Assembly (NCBI GenBank): GCA_900468535.1
Contig: UBTY01000050.1
Span: forward strand, 65,194 to 129,193
Length of the DNA stretch: 64,000 bases
Direction: 5' to 3'
Source of the DNA: Hyphomicrobiales bacterium
GTDB lineage: Bacteria; Pseudomonadota; Alphaproteobacteria; Rhizobiales; Rhizobiaceae
Below the pieces are notes generated by a model. It was not told the origin of the DNA and did not search any database. It saw only the letters and a list, made by a program, of their open reading frames with translations. The position numbers were made by a program, and so were the translations under genes. Shown in pieces: positions 24,558-32,791 of the stretch. Every line of letters starts with the position of its first letter. The stretch's first letter is position 1.

Positions 24558-25643
24558 TCAACGCAAACGCTTGCCTGCGTTGTCAAAAAGGAAAATGCGC
24601 TTGGCAGGCAGGCCCACCGTCAGGCTGTCGCGCGTGCCAGCGGTCCGGGACTCCGGCCGCTCGATGATCAGCTGCTCGCCGCTGCCGGCACTTGCGTACA
24701 CGTAGCTCGTATTGCCGAGATGCTCGGCGACATCGATCCCGACGGTAAGGTCGGCGTCCCCCTGCCCCGCATCGACGAAATGCTCCGGACGAATGCCGAG
24801 TGTAACCGGCATGCCGACCTCCACGCCGTCCTTTAGCGACAGCCGCAGGCGGACGCCTCGATCGCTCGGCAGCGTGACAGTCACGCCGTCCCCCGTGACT
24901 TCGGCCACCTCGGCCTGAAGGAAGTTCATCTTCGGTGATCCGACGAAGCCCGCGACGAACTGATTGGCTGGGTCGTCGTAGAGATCGAGGGGAGCGCCGA
25001 TCTGCTCGACGTTACCGGCGCGCAGCACCACGATCTTGTCGGCAAGCGTCATCGCCTCGGTCTGATCGTGGGTGACATAGATCATCGTGGTCCCGAGCTG
25101 CTTGTGCAGCCGCGAGATTTCCACGCGCATCTGCACGCGCAATTCCGCATCGAGGTTTGACAGCGGCTCGTCGAACAGAAACACCTGCGGTTCGCGCACG
25201 ATGGCGCGACCAATCGCAACGCGCTGGCGCTGACCGCCCGATAATTGCTTCGGCCGGCGATGCATGAGTTCGTTGATGCGCAGGATGTTAGCGGCATGCT
25301 TGACGCGCTTGTTCGTGTCTTCCTTCGGATTGCCATTCATGCGCAATCCGAAGCTCAGGTTTTGCTCGACGGTCATATGCGGATAGAGAGCGTAGGACTG
25401 GAACACCATCGCGATCCCGCGATCCGCCGGCTCGACGTCGTTGACGATCTTGCCGCCGATGTTGATTTCACCGTCAGAGATATCCTCGAGCCCCGCGATC
25501 ATGCGAAGCAGTGTGGACTTGCCGCAGCCGGAAGGACCGACGAAGACAACAAACTCGCCGTCCTTAACTTCCAGGTTGGCGCCGTGAATGATCTCAAGCG
25601 CGCCGAAGCGCTTCACTACGTTCTTGAGCGTTAGTTCGGACAT
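24558..25643 (-). CDS. Sugar ABC transporter, ATP-binding protein (UgpC/MsmK type)
   Basis: A 361-residue CUT1-class ATPase. Walker A is GPSGCGKST, the Q-loop region FQSYALYPHMTV, signature LSGGQRQRVAIGRAIVREP and Walker B FLFDEPLSNLDAELR. The C-terminal third carries the MOBE/TOBE domain with FVGSPKMNF and LGIRPEHF. It drives uptake through the two permeases encoded just upstream. It is separated from the fusion enzyme gene by 39 bases. Confidence 0.92.
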   Translation of the reverse strand: MSELTLKNVVKRFGALEIIHGANLEVKDGEFVVFVGPSGCGKSTLLRMIAGLEDISDGEINIGGKIVNDVEPADRGIAMVFQSYALYPHMTVEQNLSFGLRMNGNPKEDTNKRVKHAANILRINELMHRRPKQLSGGQRQRVAIGRAIVREPQVFLFDEPLSNLDAELRVQMRVEISRLHKQLGTTMIYVTHDQTEAMTLADKIVVLRAGNVEQIGAPLDLYDDPANQFVAGFVGSPKMNFLQAEVAEVTGDGVTVTLPSDRGVRLRLSLKDGVEVGMPVTLGIRPEHFVDAGQGDADLTVGIDVAEHLGNTSYVYASAGSGEQLIIERPESRTAGTRDSLTVGLPAKRIFLFDNAGKRLR

Positions 25644-25659
25644 TTGGGCGTTTCCCCGA

Positions 25660-26496
25660 TTACTTGACGGCGCCAGCTGAAATGCCGGCAATGAAATGGC
25701 GTTGCAGGAACACGAAAACCACGAGGATCGGAGCTGTCAGCAGCATCGCGCCCGCCATGATCCCGCCCCAGGAGACCTTCGTCAGACCGATCAGGGTTCC
25801 GAGTGCCACCGGCGCCGTCATGGTTCCGGGCTTGGAGCTGATCAGCAGCGGCCAGAGATAGTTGTTCCAGGACTGCAGGAAGAGAATGATGGCGAGCGCC
25901 GCCATCGTCGGTCGAGCCAGCGGCAAAGCCACGCGAAGGAAGATCTGCCATTCCTTGACACCCTCGACGCGAGCCGCATCAAAAAGCTCGCCCGGCATCA
26001 TCGAGAACGCCTGCCGCATGAAGAGAACGCCAAGCGAATTGAACAGCGGCGGCACGATCAGGGCTACCCAGGTATTAGCCAGTCTGAACTCGCGTGCCAC
26101 CATGATAAACTGCGGGATCACGACAACCGCGAACGGCAAAGTGATGGTGCCGAGGATAATCGCGATAATGATGGAGCGGCCGAAGAACCGGTAGCGCGCC
26201 AATGCCCACCCCGCCATCGACGTCAGAAGCACTGAAAGAACGGTGTAGATCGTCGCCACACAGACGGACGTGATCATGGCGCCGATGAAATCGGTATCGG
26301 CCTGCAAGTTGGCAAAATTCGCCAGGAAGTTCGTTGATGGCCAGAGGATGATCTCGGGACTGAAAATGCCGAAGTCCGGCATGGTCGAGAAGACCATCAT
26401 CATCCACAACGGGAACAGCCAGATGATGGCGAGAGGCGTCAGGGCGAGATGCAGGGCGATCTGACGCCAAAGGAGAGATTGAGACTTGGATCTCAT
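25660..26496 (-). CDS. Sugar ABC transporter, permease (MalG/UgpE type)
   Basis: A 278-residue CUT1 permease with about six membrane segments, PLWMMMVFSTMP at the N-terminus, the EAA loop AARVEGVKEWQIFLRVALPLARP, and a C-terminal QRHFIAGISAGAVK, the common end of MalG-type proteins. ATGA overlap couples it to the upstream permease. Confidence 0.92.
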   Translation of the reverse strand: MRSKSQSLLWRQIALHLALTPLAIIWLFPLWMMMVFSTMPDFGIFSPEIILWPSTNFLANFANLQADTDFIGAMITSVCVATIYTVLSVLLTSMAGWALARYRFFGRSIIIAIILGTITLPFAVVVIPQFIMVAREFRLANTWVALIVPPLFNSLGVLFMRQAFSMMPGELFDAARVEGVKEWQIFLRVALPLARPTMAALAIILFLQSWNNYLWPLLISSKPGTMTAPVALGTLIGLTKVSWGGIMAGAMLLTAPILVVFVFLQRHFIAGISAGAVK

Positions 26497-27353
26497 TTGG
26501 GTTCCCTCCCGATCCAGAGGTTGAGCAGCGAGATGGCGACCGCCAGCGCAGCCATGGTATAGGCGACCGCAGATGCGTAGCCGAAGTTCAACGACAGGAA
26601 GCCCTGCCGATAAAGCAGCAGCCCCAGCGTCTCGGTTCCGCCGCCCGGACCACCGCGGTTGGTGATGAGGAATGGCTCGGTGAAGAGCTGCATCGTGCCG
26701 ATAACGGAGAGAATGACGCAGAAGAGGATGATCGGCTTCAGGAGCGGCAGCGTGATGTGGAAGAACTGCTGCGTCTTGCTGACGCGATCGAGCGTCGCGG
26801 CCTCGTACACGTCCTCCGGGATGGATTGCAGCCCGGCGAGGATGATGATCGCGTTATAGCCGGCCCAACGCCAGGTCACTGCGATGATGACGAGGGCCAT
26901 TGCCGCATGCGCGTTGTCGAACCATGAGATCGGCGAGAGTCCAACAAAAGTGATCAGCTTGTTGATGATGCCGAAATCATAGCTGAACATCAGGCGGAAG
27001 ACGGCCGCATAGGCCACCTCGCCAACCACGACCGGGGCGAAGAACGCGAAGCGGAAGAGAGACCGCGCTTTAAGCAGCGGCGAATTCAGCAGCACCGCCA
27101 TCACGGTGGCGATCGCGATCATCACCGGCACCTGGATGACAAGGATGATCAGCGTGTTGTAGAGCGCATTGTAGAACGCCGGGTCGCTGAACAAGCGTCC
27201 CCAGTTGATCGACAGGCTGTACTTCCAGGGATTGATGCGCGTGTTTTGAAACGAGATCAAAAACGAGCTGATAATCGGCCAGACCCAAAAGGCAGCAAAA
27301 ACCAAAAGATAAGGCGCAAGAAACGTGTAGGCGTTCCTGGTACGGATCGGCAT
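26493..27353 (-). CDS. Sugar ABC transporter, permease (MalF/UgpA type)
   Basis: A 286-residue CUT1 permease: LAPYLLVFAAFWVWPIISSFLISF at TM1, the EAA loop EAATLDRVSKTQQFFHITLPLLKP, then LITNRGGPGGGTETLGLLLY. ATG 27353 is preceded by GAGGAGAA. It lies just after the stem-loop that follows the binding-protein gene. Confidence 0.92.
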   Translation of the reverse strand: MPIRTRNAYTFLAPYLLVFAAFWVWPIISSFLISFQNTRINPWKYSLSINWGRLFSDPAFYNALYNTLIILVIQVPVMIAIATVMAVLLNSPLLKARSLFRFAFFAPVVVGEVAYAAVFRLMFSYDFGIINKLITFVGLSPISWFDNAHAAMALVIIAVTWRWAGYNAIIILAGLQSIPEDVYEAATLDRVSKTQQFFHITLPLLKPIILFCVILSVIGTMQLFTEPFLITNRGGPGGGTETLGLLLYRQGFLSLNFGYASAVAYTMAALAVAISLLNLWIGREPK

Positions 27354-27398
27354 TCCATTCTCCTCACTAACGAAAAGAGCCACCCCTTCGGGATGGAG

Positions 27399-27421
27399 GC
27401 CGGGCGCCTTTGGCGCCCGGC
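27399..27421 (-). terminator. Intercistronic stem-loop after the sugar-binding-protein gene
   Basis: Perfect 10-bp GC-only stem (27399-27408 with 27412-27421) with a three-base loop, between the binding-protein stop and the first permease. No U-run follows. Confidence 0.65.
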
Positions 27422-27429
27422 ATCGTCAC

Positions 27430-28707
27430 TCATTTCGCAAGGGGAAGACCTGTTGCGGTAGCGATCTGGTTCGCGGCGTCGTCGAGAGCCGCCTTCGCAT
27501 CCGGATAGCCGCCAGCGAAGTACTTCGTCTGCGTGGCCTTGTAGATGGAGTCGGCGTCCGTCTGGAACGCGGTGCCGCGGCTTGGAACGATCTTCGGCAG
27601 GGTGGACAGAATGTCAGCCCATACCTTCTGGCCACCCCAATAAGGCTGCGCCTCGTTGACGAACGGATCCTGGACTGCCGAGAGAAGCGAAGGTACGAGA
27701 CCGAACGACTTCAGCATCGCCACCTGGCCTTCGTTGGTGCCAAGCGCATAGTTGACGTAGGTCCAGGCAGCTTCCTTGTTCTGGGAGTTGGCCGCGATCG
27801 CGAGCGACGAACCGCCGAGGTTTGCTGCATGCGGACCGTCAGCCGTCAGGCTCGGCATCATGTAGACGCCCCACTTGCCGCTAAGATCAGGAGATCCGGA
27901 ACGGATGGTGCCTTCATACCAGCCGCCATACATCTGGCTGGCAACCTTGCCTGCGGTATTCGCCTGGATCTTTTCGTCCCAGATGGCGGCCGTCAGCGTG
28001 CCGGCGTCCTTCATCTGCTTGACCTTCTCAAGCGTTGCGACGCAGGCTGGCTGATTGATGGTGATCGACTGGCCGTCGGTCGAGAAATATCCGCATCCCT
28101 GCTCGTTGGAGATCATGCGGAACCATTCGCTGTCGCCGTTGAAGTCGGCCTGAGCCATGACAACACCGGGGTTGGCCGCGGAAATCTTCTTGCCGGCTGC
28201 GATGAAGTCATCCCACGTCTTGATCGTCGACGGGTCGACACCGGCCTTCTCGTAGAAATCGCGACGATAGAATACGGCAACCGGGCCTGAATCCCACGGC
28301 ATTGCGTAGGCAACGTCACCGACCTCCAGCTCGGTGCGCTTGAACTCCGGGAATTTCGCCTGGATATCGGCGTTATATCCAAGGTCCTTCAGGTTGGCGA
28401 AGCAATCCGGGAAACGGCTCCAGAAGATCTCGGCCTCGAAATTCTCGACCGTGACAATATCCGGCAATCCCTCCCCACCAGCCGCGCAGGCTGCCAGCAT
28501 CTTGTCGAAAACCTGCTGGTTTCCAAGATCTTCGACCGTGACCTTGATATTCGGATGCTGCTTGTTGAAACCTTCGAGCGTCGATTTCAGCGCCGACGCG
28601 GCGATATTCCAGCTCCAGATCGTAAGATTGCCCGAGTCCTGCGCGAATGCAGAGCCTGACGCGAGCAGCGCAACGATTGCGGTCGTGCTTATAAGTTTGA
28701 AGCGCAT
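27430..28707 (-). CDS. Sugar ABC transporter, periplasmic binding protein
   Basis: A 425-residue family 1 extracellular solute-binding protein. Signal peptide at residues 1-22 (VALLASGSAFA-Q). Mature blocks include LTIWSWNIAA, FNKQHPNIKVTVEDLG, DIVTVENFEAEIF, AYAMPWDSGPVAVFYRRD and KTWDDFIAAGKKI. It delivers a sugar or glycoside to the two permeases. It heads the operon SBP-permease-permease-ATPase-fusion enzyme. Confidence 0.92.
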   Translation of the reverse strand: MRFKLISTTAIVALLASGSAFAQDSGNLTIWSWNIAASALKSTLEGFNKQHPNIKVTVEDLGNQQVFDKMLAACAAGGEGLPDIVTVENFEAEIFWSRFPDCFANLKDLGYNADIQAKFPEFKRTELEVGDVAYAMPWDSGPVAVFYRRDFYEKAGVDPSTIKTWDDFIAAGKKISAANPGVVMAQADFNGDSEWFRMISNEQGCGYFSTDGQSITINQPACVATLEKVKQMKDAGTLTAAIWDEKIQANTAGKVASQMYGGWYEGTIRSGSPDLSGKWGVYMMPSLTADGPHAANLGGSSLAIAANSQNKEAAWTYVNYALGTNEGQVAMLKSFGLVPSLLSAVQDPFVNEAQPYWGGQKVWADILSTLPKIVPSRGTAFQTDADSIYKATQTKYFAGGYPDAKAALDDAANQIATATGLPLAK

Positions 28708-28728
28708 TGAAAATCCTCCCTTTTCAAT
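28706..28728 (-). promoter_or_regulatory. Inverted repeat enclosing the binding-protein ribosome site
   Basis: ATTGAAAA-N7-TTTTCAAT: the seven-base loop on the minus strand is the Shine-Dalgarno GGGAGGA and the stem reaches the start codon. In RNA this would present or hide the ribosome site. It may also be a DNA operator in the 86-base divergent gap to the AraC gene. Confidence 0.5.
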
Positions 28729-28793
28729 TGCCGTCCCTTAGCGAACATGGCTAGACTATCTGGAAGGGAGCCGCTGTCTCCTAAAAAGGGAAT

Positions 28794-29708
28794 ATGGATT
28801 TGGCGGAAAGTAAGATCGAAAGACGGGCTGTCTATCAGCCGGGAGCGAGCAGCATCGAAGGCCTGCCGACGGCGCTACAGATGTTTCACAATCATCCGTC
28901 GGTGATGCTCATGCCGCATTGGCATGTGCAGGTCGAAGTCAACTACATCATGCAAGGCTGCGTGCATTACCTCATGAATGGTCGTGAGGTGAACATGAAG
29001 GCGGGTGACATGTGCCTGTTCTGGGGCGGGCAACCGCATCAGATGGACGAGTGCAGCGACGATGCCATTTACGCCGGCGGGCACCTGCCGCTGGTTTATT
29101 TCTTTCGCATGCGCCTGCCGATCAGCGTCTCGAGCCGGCTGATGAAGGGCGATATCCTTTTCACATCAGCCACGGACACCGCCGATAGAGAGAACTTCCC
29201 GCGCTGGGTGCGCTATGCCAAGTCGGGAGATCCTGCGAAAGCCCAGCATGCGGTGGAAGAAATGCTGCTGCGGGTCGAACGCATCGTACTCGAGCCTTAC
29301 ACGATGCTCGCGGCTGGCGGCCCGGACGAAATAGACGACATCGACCAGTCCTACGCCCAGTCATCGCGGACGGTGGCCCGCATGTGCGATTTCGTAGCGG
29401 CAAACTTTCTCCACGAGATTGATTCGGTCGATATCGCGCGTGCCGCGGACCTGCATCCAAAGTATGCAATGAACCTGTTCAAGAAGACGACGGGTATGAC
29501 GCTCAGCAAATATGTCAACCTGCTCAGGCTTTCGCGCGCGCAGGCCATGCTGATGAAGGATGAGGCGAACGTGCTGCAGGTGGCGATGGACAGCGGCTTC
29601 GGCTCGATCAGCGCGTTCAACAAGTCCTTCAGGCATATCGCAGGCATGTCACCGTCGGATTTCCGGCGAGATGTAAGGATGGTCGCGCAACTGGTACCGC
29701 TTGCCTGA
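28794..29708 (+). CDS. AraC family regulator with N-terminal cupin
   Basis: A 304-residue MelR-like regulator. The N-terminal cupin carries LMPHWHVQVEVNYI, HYLMNGREVNMKAGDMCLFWGGQPHQ. The C-terminal double helix-turn-helix has VDIARAADLHPKYAMNLFKKTTGMTLSKYV and VLQVAMDSGFGSISAFNKSFR..GMSPSDFR. AAAAAGGGA precedes the ATG. It is divergent from the sugar ABC/fusion operon and most likely activates it in response to its sugar. It ends seven bases from the convergent LysR gene. Confidence 0.9.
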   Translation: MDLAESKIERRAVYQPGASSIEGLPTALQMFHNHPSVMLMPHWHVQVEVNYIMQGCVHYLMNGREVNMKAGDMCLFWGGQPHQMDECSDDAIYAGGHLPLVYFFRMRLPISVSSRLMKGDILFTSATDTADRENFPRWVRYAKSGDPAKAQHAVEEMLLRVERIVLEPYTMLAAGGPDEIDDIDQSYAQSSRTVARMCDFVAANFLHEIDSVDIARAADLHPKYAMNLFKKTTGMTLSKYVNLLRLSRAQAMLMKDEANVLQVAMDSGFGSISAFNKSFRHIAGMSPSDFRRDVRMVAQLVPLA

Positions 29709-29714
29709 CCGCAG

Positions 29715-30620
29715 TCAGCCCGCGGTCGATTCGAACAGTTTGTAGAGCAGCTCGGCCGAGGCAGAGAGTTCGCGGTCCTTCAGCTTGACGAGCCCAAAGT
29801 CCGGGACTGAGATATCTCCGGCCACCGACAGTGTGCGCAGAAGTCCGTGATCTTCCATCAGCCTCGCGACCGGCTCGGCCAAAATCCCGAGCCGCTCGCT
29901 CTGCAACATCAGGAGCATTGTCAGGAGAGCGTCTGATGTCGACACGACGCTCGCCGGAATGATCCCGTGGCGACGGATGAAATCGTCGACAACCTGGCGC
30001 AGAAAAGAGCCGTGTGGCTGCAGTACCCAACTCTGCTGGCGCAGATCCTCCTCGTCCAAAACCACCTTTCCCGCCAGAGGGTGATCCTTGGCAGCGACGA
30101 TGCGCAGCGTCTCCTTGCCAAGTTGGATATGATCGAACCACAGCGGGTTCATGCCGCTCGGGATACGGCAAACGGCGAAATCAAGCCGCCGGCTCAAAAC
30201 GTCTTCGAGCAGGACGTCACTGCTGCCGACCGTGATGCTGACGTCAATCGTCGGGTGCGTCTCGAACAGCCGCTTTAAGGTCGGCGCCACATAATCCGAC
30301 GCGGGCGTCATGATCGTCCCGAACGCAACGCTCCCGCCCTGCCCGGCGGCCGCGACCACCATTTCGTATTCCGCGCGCTGCGCTTCGGCCAGAAGCATCT
30401 TCGCGTGGCGGACAATCACCTCGCCCTGATTCGTCGCGATCAGTCCACGATTGTGACGCTCGAAAAGCTGATGGCCCGACATCTGCTCGAGCTCGTTCAA
30501 TGTTCGCGAAAGAGCCGGCTGGGAAATGCCGAACATTTCGGCAACCACGCCCAGTTTCCCGTGTTCGCTGAGCGCTACCAGCATCTTCATATGCCGCAGC
30601 TTGAAACCGTCCAGACCCAC
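29715..30620 (-). CDS. LysR family transcriptional regulator
   Basis: A 301-residue LTTR. The N-terminal winged helix reads LRHMKMLVALSEHGKLGVVAEMFGISQPALSRTLNELEQMSGHQLFERHNRGL; the rest is the ligand-binding domain. GTG 30620 is taken as the start because AGAGGT is four bases upstream; the frame extends further to 30656 but crosses the operator-like repeat. It is divergent from the xylonate-dehydratase-like gene, with an LTTR-type T-N11-A inverted repeat in between, so it very probably controls that gene and itself. LysR proteins of the GguR type control sugar-acid genes in relatives. Confidence 0.9.
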   Translation of the reverse strand: MGLDGFKLRHMKMLVALSEHGKLGVVAEMFGISQPALSRTLNELEQMSGHQLFERHNRGLIATNQGEVIVRHAKMLLAEAQRAEYEMVVAAAGQGGSVAFGTIMTPASDYVAPTLKRLFETHPTIDVSITVGSSDVLLEDVLSRRLDFAVCRIPSGMNPLWFDHIQLGKETLRIVAAKDHPLAGKVVLDEEDLRQQSWVLQPHGSFLRQVVDDFIRRHGIIPASVVSTSDALLTMLLMLQSERLGILAEPVARLMEDHGLLRTLSVAGDISVPDFGLVKLKDRELSASAELLYKLFESTAG

Positions 30621-30631
30621 CTTGACCTCTC

Positions 30632-30656
30632 TTGATATAACAAATTTGCATATCAA
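30632..30656. promoter_or_regulatory. LysR-type operator
   Basis: TTGATAT-N11-ATATCAA, a perfect 7-bp inverted repeat with the T-N11-A geometry of LysR-type binding boxes. It lies between the LysR gene and the divergent dehydratase gene. Confidence 0.65.
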
Positions 30657-30738
30657 AATACGAAAGACTGATTATACAATCCAGTATCGATCAGCTAAAT
30701 GCATGACAACAACAGCGCCAACGCAAGGAAACTTCATC

Positions 30739-32577
30739 GTGGTTGAAAAAACCCCTTCCCCTCAGGGTCACAACGCCGTTCAGGAAAAGGGCGAGACGTC
30801 GCAGCTGCGCTCGCGGGCTTGGTTCGACAACATTAACAATCCTGATATGACAGCGCTCTACCTCGAACGCTACATGAACTTCGGTCTCAGCCAGGAAGAG
30901 CTGCAGTCGGGACGCCCGATCATCGGCATCGCCCAGACCGGATCCGACCTGTCTCCCTGCAACCGCCATCACCTTGAGCTCGCCAAGCGCGTACGCGAAG
31001 GTATCCGCGACGCCGGCGGCATCGCGATCGAGTTTCCGGTTCACCCGATCCAGGAAACCGGCAAGCGTCCGACGGCAGGCCTTGACCGCAACCTGTCCTA
31101 CCTCGGCCTCGTCGAAATCCTCTACGGCTACCCACTCGATGGCGTCGTCTTGACCATCGGCTGCGACAAGACCACGCCGGCCTGTCTTATGGCCGCGGCA
31201 ACCGTCAACATCCCGGCGATCGCACTGTCGGTCGGCCCGATGCTGAACGGCTGGTTCCGCGGCGAGCGCACCGGCTCGGGCACGATCGTCTGGAAGGCCC
31301 GCGAAATGATGGCGCGCGGCGAAATCGACTATCAGGGCTTCGTCAAGCTCGTTGCCTCTTCGGCACCGTCAACCGGCTACTGCAACACGATGGGCACGGC
31401 CACGACCATGAACTCGCTTGCCGAAGCGCTCGGCATGCAGCTGCCCGGCGCGGCAGCGATCCCGGCTCCTTACCGCGACCGCCAGGAAATCTCCTATGAG
31501 AGCGGCCTGCGCATCGTCGAGATGGTCCGCGAAGACCTGAAGCCTTCGGACATCCTGACCAAGGAAGCCTTCATCAACGCAATCCGCGTCAACTCTGCCA
31601 TCGGCGGCTCGACCAACGCGCCGATCCACCTGAACGCGCTTGCCCGTCACGTCGGCGTCGAACTGACGGTTGACGACTGGCAGACGTATGGCGAAGAGAT
31701 CCCGCTGCTCGTCAATCTGCAGCCGGCCGGCGAATACCTCGGCGAAGACTACTACCACGCCGGCGGTGTTCCCGCTGTCATGGGCGAACTCATCAAGCAC
31801 GACCTCATCAACACGAGCGCGATGACGGTAAACGGCAAGACGGTCGGCGAGAACTACACGACGGCCACGATTGAAGACGACAAGGTCATCCGTCCGTTCG
31901 AGCGCCCGCTGAAGGAACGCGCCGGTTTCCGCGTTCTGAAGGGCAATCTCTTCAACTCCGCGATCATGAAGACCAGCGTTATCTCGCCTGAGTTCCGTGA
32001 GCGTTATCTTTCCAACCCGAACGATCCGGAAGCCTTCGTTGGCCGCGCCGTGGTCTTCGACGGTCCGGAAGACTATCACCATCGCATCGACGATCCGTCG
32101 CTGGCAATCGATGCATCGACGGTACTCTTCATGCGCGGTGCAGGCCCGATCGGCTATCCGGGTGCGGCCGAAGTCGTCAACATGCGCGCCCCTGACTATC
32201 TGCTGAAGCAGGGCATCTCTTCGCTTCCCTGCATCGGTGACGGCCGTCAGTCCGGTACATCGGGATCGCCTTCCATCCTGAACGCGTCGCCGGAAGCGGC
32301 GGCAGGTGGCGGCCTTGCTGTCCTGAGAACAGGCGATACCGTTCGCGTCGACCTCAAGAAGGGCACGGCTGACATCCTGATCAGCGACGAAGAACTCGCG
32401 GCACGCCACGCGGCGCTGGCCGAAGCCGGTGGCTACGTCTACCCCGAGAGCCAGACACCGTGGCAGGAAATCCAGCGCAACTACGTCGGCCAGATGGAGA
32501 CCGGCGCGGTTCTCGAGCCGGCGATCAAGTACCAGCGCATTGCGCAGACCAAGGGCATCCCGCGCGACAACCACTAA
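30739..32577 (+). CDS. xylD: D-xylonate dehydratase-like enzyme (IlvD/Edd family)
   Basis: A 612-residue iron-sulfur dehydratase. It closely resembles Caulobacter xylonate dehydratase by eye: MTALYLERYMNFG, GIAQTGSDLSPCNRHH, GLDRNLSYLGLVE, SAPSTGYCNTMGTATTMN, DGRQSGTSGSPSILNASPEAA and an -NH C-terminus. The probable cluster ligands are Cys74, Cys142 (GCDKTTP) and Cys215. It removes water from D-xylonate or a similar sugar acid to give the 2-keto-3-deoxy acid. GTG 30739 is preferred (AAGGAA eight bases upstream); ATG 30703 is possible. L-arabonate or another sugar acid cannot be excluded. Confidence 0.85.
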   Translation: MVEKTPSPQGHNAVQEKGETSQLRSRAWFDNINNPDMTALYLERYMNFGLSQEELQSGRPIIGIAQTGSDLSPCNRHHLELAKRVREGIRDAGGIAIEFPVHPIQETGKRPTAGLDRNLSYLGLVEILYGYPLDGVVLTIGCDKTTPACLMAAATVNIPAIALSVGPMLNGWFRGERTGSGTIVWKAREMMARGEIDYQGFVKLVASSAPSTGYCNTMGTATTMNSLAEALGMQLPGAAAIPAPYRDRQEISYESGLRIVEMVREDLKPSDILTKEAFINAIRVNSAIGGSTNAPIHLNALARHVGVELTVDDWQTYGEEIPLLVNLQPAGEYLGEDYYHAGGVPAVMGELIKHDLINTSAMTVNGKTVGENYTTATIEDDKVIRPFERPLKERAGFRVLKGNLFNSAIMKTSVISPEFRERYLSNPNDPEAFVGRAVVFDGPEDYHHRIDDPSLAIDASTVLFMRGAGPIGYPGAAEVVNMRAPDYLLKQGISSLPCIGDGRQSGTSGSPSILNASPEAAAGGGLAVLRTGDTVRVDLKKGTADILISDEELAARHAALAEAGGYVYPESQTPWQEIQRNYVGQMETGAVLEPAIKYQRIAQTKGIPRDNH

Positions 32578-32580
32578 CGC

Positions 32581-32597
32581 CAGCCCGCCTCGGGCTG
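32581..32597 (+). terminator. Short stem-loop after the dehydratase gene
   Basis: Perfect 7-bp stem with a three-base loop right after the stop. It precedes the stronger hairpin at 32609. Confidence 0.4.
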
Positions 32598-32608
32598 AAG
32601 TAAGAAAC

Positions 32609-32649
32609 ATCATGGGCCCGTGTCGGCGACACACGGGCCCATGATTTTA
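32609..32649 (+). terminator. Rho-independent terminator after the dehydratase gene
   Basis: Perfect 15-bp stem (32609-32623 with 32631-32645) and a seven-base loop, followed by a short T-run to 32648. It separates the dehydratase gene from the FAH-family gene. Confidence 0.8.
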
Positions 32650-32791
32650 TTGAGCAATATAATTCTCTTGTTCCCTCTGCGGCCTTGCCCTGCCCTCTCG
32701 AATGTGGTCGATTTCGCCCGCCGCTGGGTTGGAGGGCGGCGTGATCTCCATCGATAAAAAGAGCGCGTCCATCGCTCGTTTGTGACGGAAC

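Noticed and set aside
23187..24836. 549-codon plus-strand frame
   Set aside because: Antisense to the fusion enzyme, whose two active sites are intact on the minus strand.
31369..32634. 421-codon minus-strand frame
   Set aside because: Shadow of the dehydratase; it also runs across the terminator downstream.
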